Shown in pieces: positions 1 through 11,191 of a DNA stretch of 64,000 nucleotides (positions within the stretch are counted from its first letter, which is position 1; every line of letters begins with the position of its first letter). The notes under the pieces are model-generated. The model had not been told where the DNA came from. It saw only the letters and a list, made by a program, of their open reading frames with translations, and did not search any database. The DNA comes from Morchella semilibera (taxonomy: Eukaryota; Ascomycota; Pezizomycetes; Pezizales; Morchellaceae), in assembly GCA_009192285.1 (NCBI GenBank), contig WBVU01000012.1, positions 1,178,001 to 1,242,000 of the forward strand, written 5' to 3'. The position numbers were made by a program, and so were the translations under genes.

Positions 1-1262
1 TACATTTAAAAGCAATTTTACCACCTCAGTGTGTCCGTTTCTTGCAGCTAATAAAATTGCCTTTCCAACGTCAGTTGTTTCGCCCTTCCGAAGTAACTGC
101 TTCACCACCTCAACCTGCCCAGTTTCCGAGGCTGTTTTTAAATCGATCATCCACAAGCATTTTAAGGCTTCCGCGGCAGAGAGTCGACGGTTGGGGTCTG
201 CCACCAACAATCTCCTTAAGAGTAGCATCGCTTGCTTGCTCGCGTGTGACTGCAAATAATCTCCTGGAAGAGGTATTGTTCCTTTGCAGAAATCTAACAA
301 TAGTTTCATGTCTGTGGGTATTGGCTCAGATGTAGCTACAATCCCGGATTTCGTGGAAATTGTGGTCCATATTTTATCATCCGCCCACCGTTCCATGAAG
401 GGTGTTTTTAGTGTGAACATTTTGTATAGAAGGCAGCCAAGAGCCCAAATATCTGCGGAATCTGTGCATTTGAAATTCCGCCCAAATATTCCGAAATATT
501 CAGGTGCGATATAAGCCACGGTTCCCAGTCGAAGGCTGATGACACGACTATTTGATGGCTTTGAAAATTTTGATATCCCGAAATTAGCGAGTTTGACACT
601 CAACGGAAATTTCGATGCTATAATAACGTTCTAAATCATTTCAGCAAACCATCAAAACCAAGGCAATATCAAAATTCTTGCTTTTCTTAAGAGTGGGCCT
701 CGAACCTCCGGCTTCATATCGCGATGGCTTATTCCCTTTCGATGTAAAAATTCAAGCGCTTCCAGGAGATTCTTGGTTATCCTTTTAGCAGACTCGTCTC
801 CCAATGGTCCTTGATCCTCGAGATATTCATCCAAATCGCCATTCCGGTGATATTCTATTGCAAATGGAAATGGTTCGCCTGCATTATTGCTATAGCCCCG
901 AGAGCAGAGTACGAACAGATCCGGGCGCTAACAAGAATCTATCAGAATTATAGCTTATTAACCAGTTGACAGAAACACCCTTAGCTACTCACCTCACTCG
1001 TAATCGTCAATACCTGAAGTTCCCGCAAATGGTCTATCACAGCCTTTTCCCTCAGAAAATCCGGTCCCAATGTCTTGACTGCTCTAAATCTATTTGTCAC
1101 CCTGTTCCTTTGAAGATAAATCGTCCCATCTTCCCCCTGCCCGATCCTCCTGAGCTCTTCCCAATCCCTCGAGGGGGGCGAGCCTCGACTCCGTTCAACA
1201 GCAAGCGTTTTAAAGGTTCTATCATCGGTTTTATGTTGAGGGTGGAGACTGCGTTCCGCCAT
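1..1262 (-). CDS. Protein kinase with C-terminal ankyrin repeats (3' end outside window)
   Basis: Reading the minus strand from an ATG at 1262, the first exon (1262-993) encodes a kinase N-lobe: glycine loop IGQGEDGTIY and the lysine in RAVKTL. A 65-nt GT-AG intron (992-928) joins it in frame to RPDLFVLCSRGYSNN... and the catalytic loop HRDMKPE near 705. Downstream, 615-1 reads without a stop through LANFGISK, the GTVAYIAPEYFG activation segment, DIWALGCLLYKMF and a C-lobe ending LVADPNRRLSAAEALKCLW. It then changes into ankyrin-like sequence (GQVEVVKQLLRKGET, NGHTEVVKLLLN) that leaves the window. The DFG aspartate is Asn. The splice between HRDMKPE and the LANFG exon (about 700-615) could not be closed in frame, so a further intron or frame break is possible. 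Fungal kinase-ankyrin proteins are often NLR-like or orphan; substrate unknown. Confidence 0.75.
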
Positions 1263-2302
1263 AATTCGTCACTTTTTGTCGCGCTCTTGGGCCTGTTGCC
1301 TCGACGAAACTGTCGGTGAGTATACGAAACCACGGGGTTGTTCTTCGATCATGTAGAGTAGACAGCCTTGCTTCATACATACCTTTGTTCATATGACCAG
1401 GGTCAAGGATATATACTGGTAATATTGACAGCGAAGAGGAGCGGAGCCACTTAGATTCCGGCTTGCGCGACAAAGTCCAACACCCCCATGAAGAAACGAA
1501 TCTCTGATGCGATTCGTAGTCTGCACCAATGAGTATACCTGCAGCATCAATTGATACAAGTTGGATGGGATGCTGTCCCGTGTTTCTTCTTGAACAAAGT
1601 GGAGCTCAAGGCCCCGGAACTCTCACCTCGTAATCGATAATGACAGGTGTCTATGCAATGCTGCATGCTGCACCTTGCACTTCATGCACAACAACAACAT
1701 CGTGCATGGATCGGACTCAGGATAGATAAACCTTGAACATTTCGTTAGTCATAGATTAATCATCATTGCGTGATCTCGGGCTCACTACACTGCACCTAGT
1801 GAAGGCTTCCAAGTGCATGCAGTGTATATTGATGACTAAGCGACAAGGGAAATTTTCGTGCCTGAGGCACCTAAAGGAAACTTGACTAAGGCTTAGCCCG
1901 TACTATAGAGTCTACATACCTCTCATAACGCCTATCTCGATATACTTACAACGATATTATATCGCCTATTATGGTACTCCTAGGGAAGCGTACTGGAGGC
2001 GTTTACCTACTTCCTAGCTATGATATCTACATGATGTATGTACTTATATACTTACTCGGCTCAAAAATTATCTAAAATCATTAGTGTCTGAGAATATAGA
2101 CCCTGACCTTGATAATAAATACATAGGTAAGTGTAAGCGTGATATGACATTTCCCCCGCATTAATCATTAACGAAAACATTAGCACGGTCAGATTAAGCC
2201 CTGTTTACTAAACTTTAAATCCCTTGGCATTCCGTCTCCATTCCCTCGGGACCAACCTCACATCACCTAACATGAATTCCAGTCCTTCCACTCCTATTCA
2301 CC
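1263..2302. other. Intergenic region, kinase-ankyrin gene / ALG13
   Basis: Divergent intergenic stretch between the minus-strand kinase start and the plus-strand ALG13 start. The short ORFs here do not resemble proteins and lack supporting splice structure. I see no repeat or RNA gene. Confidence 0.5.
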
Positions 2303-2975
2303 ATGTCCACACGCCCTTCGAAAGTTGTCTTTGTCACAGTCGGCGCTACGGCGCCATTCAATGACCTTATCTCTGCCGCCCTATCCTCCACTGTCATCGC
2401 TACACTCAGTGGTCTAGGCTACACGGACCTCCGCATACAATTCGGCACGGGCCGAGACGTTTTCGAGCAGCGTCTCTCATCGACTATTGGATCAAGGCAC
2501 AGCCTCAGTGTCAGTGGATTCGACTTTGCCGAGAGTATAAGGGAAGAGATTGCTGCGGCCGATTTAATAATTTCACATGCTGGTGAGCTTATGGAGCATG
2601 AAGCGAGGGAGAATGTTGTGACGAGCGTGCAGCTAATGGTTGTGATGTATATCTAGGCTCTGGATCGATACTAGATGCACTACGCTACCAAAAAAGCTTG
2701 ATTGTGGTTCCCAATGAAAGTTTGATGGACAACCATCAAAAGGAGCTCTCGGAGGAGCTAGAGAGGCAAGGATATCTAATTGAGGGTCATGTCGAGTTGG
2801 GCTTCCCACATCCCTTAACTCACCGACGTTATATTCTTGCTAATATATACACAGGGATTTACAAAATGCTATATACAAGGCTGAGAAGGCTGAGTTTATG
2901 CACTTCCCACAGAGCGGAAGCAAAAAATTCGTCAAACTTCTAGATGAGGAGATTGGACTGCTCAGTTTAGATTGA
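2303..2975 (+). CDS. ALG13: UDP-GlcNAc transferase catalytic subunit Alg13
   Basis: Three exons, 2303-2582, 2657-2795 and 2855-2975, give 179 residues, the usual size of stand-alone fungal Alg13. It starts [20 protein letters not shown], the typical GT28 C-domain opening. Intron 1 (2583-2656) splits the donor-binding loop so that it reads [19 protein letters not shown], followed by [20 protein letters not shown], the family's UDP-GlcNAc pocket. Intron 2 (2796-2854, GTTGGG donor) joins GHVE to [14 protein letters not shown]. The family works with membrane protein Alg14 at the cytosolic ER face, adding the second GlcNAc to dolichol-PP-GlcNAc in N-glycan assembly. Alg14 is not in this window. 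The introns mean the gene shows up as two separate short ORFs; the last exon is in a different frame from the ORF that starts at 2698. Confidence 0.93.
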
Positions 2976-4014
2976 TCATTGCACTTGCTCGCGGGTCGAT
3001 AATGAGGAGCATTTAATTATAGACCGCACCACGCGGTATTTGGATATGTGGAATACATTAATTATGATGTAGGGCTTGACAAGTATGTACTCTAGATGAT
3101 CATCAACAGAGAGCATCTTCTTGACAAAAAGAAAGTACATGTATGTATGTATGCTTTGAGTGTCAGCCTCGCTAAGTTACGCTATAGGAAAATTGGTAGC
3201 CCCTCTATTGCACAAATAAACGTGAGACACATAGCTATAGAGTCTACTCTAAGAAAAAGACAATACCAGCGGCGTATAGATGTAATTACCTACTCTAAAT
3301 ATATACTAGGTAAATCTTTAGAGTACTATTCCAAAGATAAGGTTGCACGGACTGAAAACTCTGCACGGGTGCATTCCGAATACAGACGAGTGTCTTAAAA
3401 TACCTACTTGTGGTAGGATCTTCATCGAAGGGGCGCGCGGGGCAAGCCCAATAGGGGCCGACCTATCCAACAACAAATCAGCCACAATCTTGGCGTCAAC
3501 TCTTTGCACTATCAACCATACAGAATTCGGAGATCCACTCCCATAAAGGTACTAGTGCCTGGACTAACCGTGGTATTTTCTCAAGTTTCCATACTCCAAC
3601 AAAAATTCTTTTTGAGATGGAGACACAATTCGGCGATTGCCGAGATGTGAGAGAAGAGTTGTGAACGTACGTACAAGTAAACCGCAAAAGTAATCATCAC
3701 CCAGACCCTCCCTGCATGAGATGTGAGTTCCAGACTACGTTACTCTCCCACAGCCAATGATCCCGTGGCCAAATTGAGAATTCCGGAATCTAACCCCTGT
3801 CTCAGGCACGTTCGGCCCGCTGGTTCGTGTCATTGGATGCGCAATTAACCTTCAGCTTGGTTGATCCCCAGCGCGTGTGGAGATTGAGACTCGATATATA
3901 AGTACATGTATACAGTATGTCTATATATTCTTTGATAGGCCCCAACTTCTGAAGATACTGGGCATAGTACGCAGCATCTCACTGAACATAACTTTGGATT
4001 TATCACAGCCAGCA
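2976..4014. repeat. Intergenic; diverged dispersed repeat at about 3490-3660
   Basis: No convincing gene. The stretch from about 3490 (tttgcactatcaacc) through ctcccataaagg, gcctggactaa and on to about 3640 aligns loosely with 27830-27950 (tttgcagctaatcaatc, ctcccataatga, gcctagactaa). This suggests two old copies of one dispersed element. The match was found by eye and is well below obvious identity. Confidence 0.3.
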
Positions 4015-5863
4015 ATGGCACCACCGTTCCCAGAATCACTTCACCACCCACCAACTATTCCCGGCCGCATTTTCTCAGAAGCATACCCTGAACATCAAGT
4101 GCCATCTGAAGAGAATCGTTCAGACATACAACCAGAACCCCAAGAGCAAGTTGACGGAAATGGTTCAAGTATTAACAAACCGTCCGAGTCAATCAAAAGT
4201 CAAAACGAGAATACCGATCCACAGACTGCAGTGATTCATGGCGTCGGATGGAACAGACCCACCTTCATCTTTGGTCTTTTCCTCCTCGGCCTCTCAAGCG
4301 GTTTTGGTCACCACCTCTTTTACTCAAGGCTCGATGGGAGGCTTGCGCAGCAGCAAGAGTGGACTATTCGGATTGGAACAGCTCTTGCCTACATATTGGG
4401 CAATTCCTTGGCCATCATGTGCGGTCTATGCAGAGACCAGTGGCTATGGCATACCCTCAGCAAACGCTCATTTTCGCTGAGGAGTCTCGATGCCATCTTC
4501 GGTGTCACGACGAACCCGGGTCACTTTCTACACTTTGATATGGTGAAGCTTGCAAAGACTGCAACTCTTCTGGCTGCCGCAAAATGGTTATTTGCGCCGC
4601 TTGCGACGCTGTCTACGCCCAGTACGATCTCGGTGGTCATGGAGCCTCGTTATTCGAGTGCGAGCTGTACAGTAAACTCTCTTAAATTTGGCTACGACGA
4701 TGCTCCATACTCAACGCTGTTGCAGCGTACGGACCTGCCATACCCGCATATGCTCTATCTCAACTCCTCCAGCGCCGGCTACCTGCGCCAGAGCTCCCAA
4801 GGCATGAAATACTTTGTCACTTCCGCTTTCTCAGGCAAAACGACGGCCAAGGGCAACGGCATTCCCTACGGCACGACCGTCCGGAAACACTGCGGCTCAA
4901 ACTGCACCTACTCTGTTGAGTTCGTCGGGCCCTCCGTCAACTGCACCGAGATAGATCCCCTTACCATCGGCCCATACACAAAAATGCGCCTGAACGACCT
5001 CGCCGACTGTGCCGAGTCCCCCAGCTCCGGAAACGACACCGCCACCAGGTACCTCCCCATCTTCCACTCCCGCCGCTGGGAGGGCTCCTTCACCAGCTTC
5101 TGGGCGCTGTACACCGTCCCCGCGGCGCCCGACGAGCGCGTTGCGTGCCGCAAGCAGTACGCCTACACATGCCAGGCGTCCGTCTCCCGCTACACCGTCA
5201 ACGAGACCATGAGCGGCTACAACTTCCTCGAGCCCCGGGTCGTCGCCGCCGAGAAGCTCTACAACCTCGACGACGCCCACACCGACTACGCATACGCACC
5301 AAACTGGGCGCAGTTCGACACGCTCGTGTCGCTGATGGACGGCGAGCGCGGGTGGGACATTACAAACAGCGTCACGGAGGGCAAGTACAAGCGCAAGCCC
5401 GCCGACAACGCAACCACGTATGCCAGCGCCACGCCGCTAGTCAACTATGACCGGCACGTCGCACCCGCTCGGCCCCGCGATCGAGAACATGGTGCACATG
5501 ATGACGGCGTCGCTGCTCTCGGACACGGTGCTCTACTACTCGGCCAACACGAGCGCCGTATGCATGTCGGTCGACTGGAAGGGCGTGTACCGGTACCGCC
5601 CGTTCGAGCTGATCCTGACATACTCGATCGGGCTGGGGATCGCGGCGGTCATTGCGCTGCTGGGCCTGCGCGCCCTCTTCCTGAACAGGGAGAAGATTGA
5701 TACGGATTCGTCGTTTATTAGCATCTTTCATGTGCTGAGGAACTCGAATCTCGACCATTCCGTGCCCGTGAAGGAGAAGAGGCTGAAGTGTAGAGTCATA
5801 TCGCCCGCTGGGGAGGTCGGGTTCTATGAGGTGCCAAAGCAGCCGAAAGAGCCGAAGCCGTGA
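4015..5863 (+). CDS. Fungal multi-span membrane glycoprotein, frame broken near 5440
   Basis: I place the start at 4015 (MAPPFPESLHHPP); an in-frame ATG at 3877 adds 46 residues that look non-coding. A hydrophilic N-terminus of about 80 residues leads into hydrophobic segments (FIFGLFLLGLSSGFG; a second around IGTALAYILGNSLAIMCG; a third around LAKTATLLAAAKWLFAPL). A long Cys-containing domain with several N-glycosylation sequons follows (NCTYS, NCTEI, NDTAT, NETMS, NATTY). Near 5440 the open frame moves by one base: the frame from 4015 becomes basic junk, while the neighbouring frame continues as MTGTSHPLGPAIENMVHMM, a final span LTYSIGLGIAAVIALLG and a cytosolic tail ending KQPKEPKP at 5863. 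The layout matches an uncharacterised fungal membrane family; function unknown. Either this copy is broken or there is a sequence error. Confidence 0.6.
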
Positions 5864-7563
5864 TGTCCGGGAGGTTAGGGGAATGGATGTTGTGTAATTT
5901 CTTGTTTTTTGTATGTTTTTTTTGGTTAGTTTGGGTGTAATGGTTGGACGGTGGTATGAGTTATGGCTATTTTGGTCTTTCTTGTTTTTTCTTCCTTTAG
6001 TTATATACATGTAGTATTAAAGTCTAGCTACTGCAGATGGAATAGAAAGTATGCATGTAGCTACACGTAGTACATATACGTTCTACCCCAAATACGTATA
6101 TACGTGAACCCCCACAAGTAAAAAAAAGAAATGACCCTCGGTCATGGGGTATCACTCGATTCATAGGTTATCACTCGGAACCAATATATTGGCTGTGGAT
6201 CCTTGCCTGGCTGCATATGTGCTGTAATACAGCGGGGAGGGGGTAGTATTGGTTACCCTATATAATGGAGGGGGGTAGTAGCGTAGTGCTAGACCGCATC
6301 TGTAACGTACCCATAGGTGTCTGGCTCACTCGGTGGTGTGTGCTGGTGTGTGCTAGTGGTACTGCGGGGGGGGGGGGGGGCTGACTTGCGTGTGCGTGTT
6401 GTAGATACATTTACCTCTATCGTCCCGGGCCCGCCACGGCCCTCGTCTCGTCGCGGTAACCCCCCCCCCCCTCTTCCCACTCCTACTGCTACTGCTACGG
6501 CTGTGTGGCGGTGCTGGTAAAGTGTGGTTCTCTGTAGTCGGTAATTATTCATAGTGCGGGGGGGGGTGGCATTTGATGTTCCTGTATATGAGGGAGTGAG
6601 GAGAAGGGGGGGGTCTGTGGCGTTGACAGGGCTTGGGGTTGACACCCGTTGAATGTTTGCTCCCTCCTTACCATCTCTGGTTGACCGGCGTCATGGGATA
6701 TCACTGGCTACATAGCTTTGAACGACGACCCACACCCACACCCACACCCACACACCATACTATAGACCGCAAACCTCAAACCACAGACATTCTATCGCCG
6801 ATACAATACAAATAGCCAACCGATTAATTCTATTACTCCTTTGGTCGTGTGGGTTAGGGTTCGTTTCGTGGGCGAGCAGTCATTGGTTGCATGTTGTAGT
6901 TCGCATCTGGGGGTGTAGATAGATATAGCTTTTTACTGTATTGGGCAGTCTTCTGGACTGCCTTTCTCTTCGCTGTAGGTGCAATACTTATCTCATGTGG
7001 GCACTTGCACTTGGTGTAAGGGGCGAGCGAGGGGCTTGTTAACAGGGAGAAAAAGTGGCTGGGGCCCACCACACCCACGGGCCGGGCCAGGGATTAAAAA
7101 CTCTTAATTGCATTTCTACTTTGGTTCTACTTACACGTCTCCCCAACCCTTTTTTTTTTCTTTCTCTTTTTTCTTCTCTTTCTTCTCTTTCTCTAGGTTT
7201 CCCTTCTATCTTTCTCTCTCTCTCTTTCGTTCGTGCTCTCTCACATCCGCTCCCTGACGAATTATATCACCTCCTCACCCCCCCTGTTTCCCTCCCTTCT
7301 CTTAGACATAGATCTCTGCAGACAGCAGAGGAGAACACTACCGGCGGCTCTCTAATTGACGGGTTATAGAGATATCTAGTTTTTCCATATTCACACACAC
7401 CTATATGCAAGTCACCACTACTCTCCCTCTTCCTTCTACCACGACTGCTACTGCCACCGCTCTCCCCAATCTCGGGGCTTAAGATACAGAGATCCCCGTT
7501 ACCACCACGACGCGTCCCACGCGTCTCGCCACCCCGACCCCCACCCCCCCCAACAGGCAAACA
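5864..7563. other. Intergenic tract with homopolymer runs, upstream of CDC45
   Basis: Low-complexity DNA, including a run of 15 G at 6366-6380, C runs near 6460, a CCACAC microsatellite near 6730-6755 and a polypyrimidine tract at about 7140-7240 shortly before CDC45. Two copies of TATCACTCG[A/G] lie at 6150 and 6169. A GTTAGGGTT telobox-like motif occurs at about 6851. I see no gene. Confidence 0.5.
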
Positions 7564-10224
7564 ATGTTCATCCCCCGCGCCCTCCTCTCCTCAGCCTACG
7601 CGCACCTGAAAGCGCACTCCCACAGCACCACCCCATCCATCCTCCTGCTCTGCGCGCTAGACACGGACTCCCTCTGCGCCACGCGGATCCTCACCCACCT
7701 CCTCAAGCGCGACTACATCCCGCACAAGATGCACCCAGTGTCGGGGTACCAGGAGCTGGAGCGGCTCAACGCCGCGCTGGTGCGCGGGAACGACGACCTG
7801 CGCTTCGTCGTGTGTCTGGGGCTCGGCGGGCTGGTGGAGGTCGCGGCCTTCCTGGACCTGGCGCCCACCGTCGAGTGCTGGGTTGTGGATGGCCGCAGGC
7901 CGTGGAACCTCGCTAACGTGTTTACCGGGGCTGATGGGAGGGTGCGTGGGGGGGTGCATGGCGTTGGGGCCGCTCGGCGGCGTAAAGTGTTGGGATGATG
8001 GGGATATCGAGGAGGATTTAGGACCCGAGGGGGCGGCGTTTAGGGCGCTGGTGGAGATGCCGGAGGTGGGGAGTGAGAGCGAGAGTGAGAGTGAGGAGGA
8101 GGAGGAGGAGGAGGACGAGGAGGAGGAGGGGGTGGTGGTGCAGAGTGAGGATGAGGATGAGGGGGGGGGCGCAATGCTGGATGCGGGGGTGAGTGGGAAC
8201 GGGAATGGACGCAAGAGAAAGAGCCTGGGCGACCCCGCGAACGACTCGGACGGTGACGAGGGGAGCTCGCGGGCCCGGCGGAGACGCAGGGGGAGTAATG
8301 AGGATGAGGAGGTAAGTTATATGGCATTTTTGGTTTACAGCTTTATATACAAATTTCTAGCTTACTGATCATTGACCCTCCCCCCCCCCCTTTCTAGGAT
8401 TCCTCCGGCGCCTCATCACCGCTCCTACAATCCTACACGCTCCTCTCGGCAGCAACCACCGTACCCACGACAGCAATGGCGTCCTCCCCCCCGCCCCTCC
8501 GATTCAACTCCCCCCACTTCTCCTCACCGTCCCAGCAGCTGCCGCGCCGCCCCAAACCCACGACCAAACACCTCCGCCGAAAACTGCGCAAGCTGCGCGC
8601 GCAGCACGAATTAAAGATCGCGCACTACTACTCGCAGGGCACGTGGTACGGCGAACCCATCTCTGGCCTCCTGTACTCCCTCGCCTCCGACCTGGGCCGC
8701 GAAGACAACGACCTCCTCTGGCTGGCCATTGTCGGCGTCTCCTCCGGCGAGATCTACGGCCGCGGAATCTCCTCGGGACCCCCGAAGAAGTCGGCAGACA
8801 TGGGGTGGGTCAGCTCGCGCGAGGAGCAGATCCGCAGCGTCCTCCGCGACGAGGTCCGTCGCCTCAACCCGCCGGACGTCTCGAGTGCCGGGGGTGGCAG
8901 TGCCGGCGGTGGTGGTGGTGGCGGCGGCGGCGGTTTCGGCAGCAGCTCAGGTGCCACAGCGGTAAACAGCTCGCTGCAGACCACGGCGAGGTCGCCGGAC
9001 GACACGGCGATACGCATGTCGCCGGAGTTTAGGTTCATGCTGATCCGGCACTGGTCGCTGTACGACTCGATGCTGCACTCGAGCTTCCTGGGCACCAAGC
9101 TGCACATCTGGTCCGAGCACGGGCGGAAGCGTCTCCACAAGCTGCTGGCAAAGATGGGCTTCTCGCTCAACCAGTGCAAGCAGAGCTACACGCACATGGA
9201 CATGGACCTGAAGCGCACGCTGCGCGACCGCCTGGAGAAGTATGCGCCGCTGTACGGGCTCGAGGGCGTCGTCCGCGAGGGCTTTGTCCGCTGCTGGGGA
9301 TGGAGCGGGTGTCTCAGCGCCGTCGACGTCGCCTATGTCATTGGCGGCCTCCTCGAGATTGGAAAGAAGGGCCTTGCCGCCGTCCGCCTAGGCGACGGTG
9401 AGTTAATCGAGACCGAAGCCGAGGGTCGTCGCGAGGAAACCCGCGAGTCCGAAACCTGGATAGAGAACTTCTGGGGCGCCTACGACGCACTCGAAGAGTA
9501 CCCCCTCCCCCCTTCCCCCCCCACGCAGTGATGATGACAACAGCTAACAAAGCGCAGCATAGAAGCCCTTAAGACGGCGCTCCCCACGGCAATGGACCTC
9601 CACCGCGCAATCCTGCGCACGGGGACGGCGCTCATCGAGAAGCGGCAGATCCGGCTCCTGCGCGCCTACCGGCTCGCGGTCGTCAAGGAGGGCCCCGACG
9701 TGGGCATCTTCACGCACCCGAACGCCGTGTCGAAGCTGGCGCTGTGGCTGGGCGATGCGATCCTGGAGCAGGAGCGCGAGCAGGAGCGCAAGAAACATCT
9801 CCCCCTCGTCGTGGCCGCGCTGAATGAGCGCCGCAACGTCTATGTCGTCGTGGGCACGATCCCGGGCGGGAGGGCGGCGGCGGCGGCGGCGAAGAAGAGG
9901 AAGGAGAAGAAGGAGAAGGAGAAGGAGAAGGGAAAGGGGAAAGAGAAGGAGAGGAAGAAGAAGGTTGGGCCAGACGGCATTGAAGAGGAGGAGGAGGAGG
10001 AGGAAGAGGAGGAGGAGGAGGAGGAGGACGAAGACGAAGAGGACGAAGAGGAGGAGCGGAGAAGGGGCAAGAATAAATTCGGGATTGCCTTCCAGGAGGT
10101 TGCGGGGTCGACGCAGGCACGGATTCGCATCGACGCGTTCGAGGCCACGGTGGTGGAGGTGCGGAAAGAGGACCTGGCGGGGTTCCTGGAGGGCCTGAGT
10201 ACCAGGATTGTGTTGGGGGGGTAG
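7564..10224 (+). CDS. CDC45: DNA replication initiation factor Cdc45
   Basis: Four exons, 7564-7941, 7988-8311, 8398-9497 and 9558-10224, give 822 residues. The N-terminus MFIPRALLSSAYAHLK and the DHH-like core (ILLLCALDTDSLCATRILT, FVVCLGLGG, VDGRRPWNL) are diagnostic. A 46-nt intron joins ADGR to CWDDGDIEEDLG. The C-terminal half carries WYGEPISGLLYSLA, FMLIRHWSLYDSMLHS, KLHIWSEHGRKRLHKLLAKM and TALIEKRQIRLLRAYRLAVV, all Cdc45-like. Cdc45 joins Mcm2-7 and GINS in the CMG helicase. Unusual features: a long acidic insert (about residues 140-180), a poly-Gly stretch (about residue 400) and a Lys/Glu-rich low-complexity insert encoded at about 9880-10070. Only 60-86 nt separate the later exons. 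The gene is convergent with IDH2. Confidence 0.95.
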
Positions 10225-11191
10225 GGGTAGCTATCCGGGGGGTTGTGAATGTTGTGGATCTTTGGCCTGTTGTTTTTTTTTCTTCTCCTTCTTATATTTT
10301 TTGTATTTGTTTTTAGCCCTTTCTTTCTTTCTTTCTTCTCTTCCCTCTCTCTCTCTCACTCTCTGGTGGGGGAGGGGCATGCATGCTGTAACATAGATTA
10401 AGACTTCTTTTCTTTCCCTTGTTCTCTTCTGTTGGGAGTCCTTTTCTTCTTGTTTCTTCTTTCTTGCTCATGAGTGTAGTTACATATGGCACATTACGGC
10501 ACATTACGGTACGGCACGGTAGGACGTGGTAATGCGGGACACAAAAATAAAACAAAATGCAAAAATCTAAAACAAGAGAAAGGAGGAACAAGTCTTTTGC
10601 GTGCGGGGACGATATATGGGGTGGGTCGTGTGTGGTCATGGAGTATCACTCGGCCGGTAGTCGGTCGTTGCTAAGGTCTTGGTAGTCCCCTGCTGGGTTC
10701 TTACCATTGTACCTACACTACGCTGCGTTCCTGGATCTGCATTTTACGGTCCCATGCGGGCGAGTGATAATACATGAATCCAGATGCAGTCCGGTTATGC
10801 AGATCCCTTCCGTATCCGGATATAAAAAGTGCCGGCACAAAACGAGAAAGCCCGCGGATATATTCCCATGTCGATACTTACACCTCACACCACCACCGCC
10901 CCCACAAACATCGCCAATGGACACGCAGCAGCTTGTAAAGGAAGGGAGGAGGTAAAAAAAACCCATTTTTTTTCTTTTGGAAAAAACAAAGAAGATCGAA
11001 CCTCCAGACAGAAAAAGGACATCTAACTACTATTGTACCCCACCATTCCCACTCCCCCAGTCTATCACAAGCCTCCATGCATGGGCGGGTATGATGATCT
11101 CTTAACCATTAAGCCCCCCCCAATCCACACCTCTAACTAAACGCTCCAATTTTCACTTCTACGCTAAAGAGGACAAAAAAAGGGTGTTTGT
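10225..11191. other. Intergenic, convergent 3' ends of CDC45 and IDH2
   Basis: T-rich and CT-rich sequence follows the CDC45 stop. A TATCACTCGG motif lies at 10644-10653, preceded by GGTCATGGAG as at 6140. No gene seen. Confidence 0.5.

Noticed and set aside
3877-4014. 46-residue N-terminal extension of the membrane glycoprotein
   Set aside because: AT-rich, unlike the rest of the gene in codon pattern; the ATG at 4015 has better context.
7657-8327. Minus-strand Ser-rich and Pro/His-rich ORFs over CDC45
   Set aside because: They are complements of the acidic low-complexity exon of CDC45 and have no independent motif or splice evidence.
9710-10198. Poly-Ser, Pro-rich and Arg-rich ORFs over the CDC45 3' end
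   Set aside because: Shadow frames of the purine-rich Lys/Glu tract.
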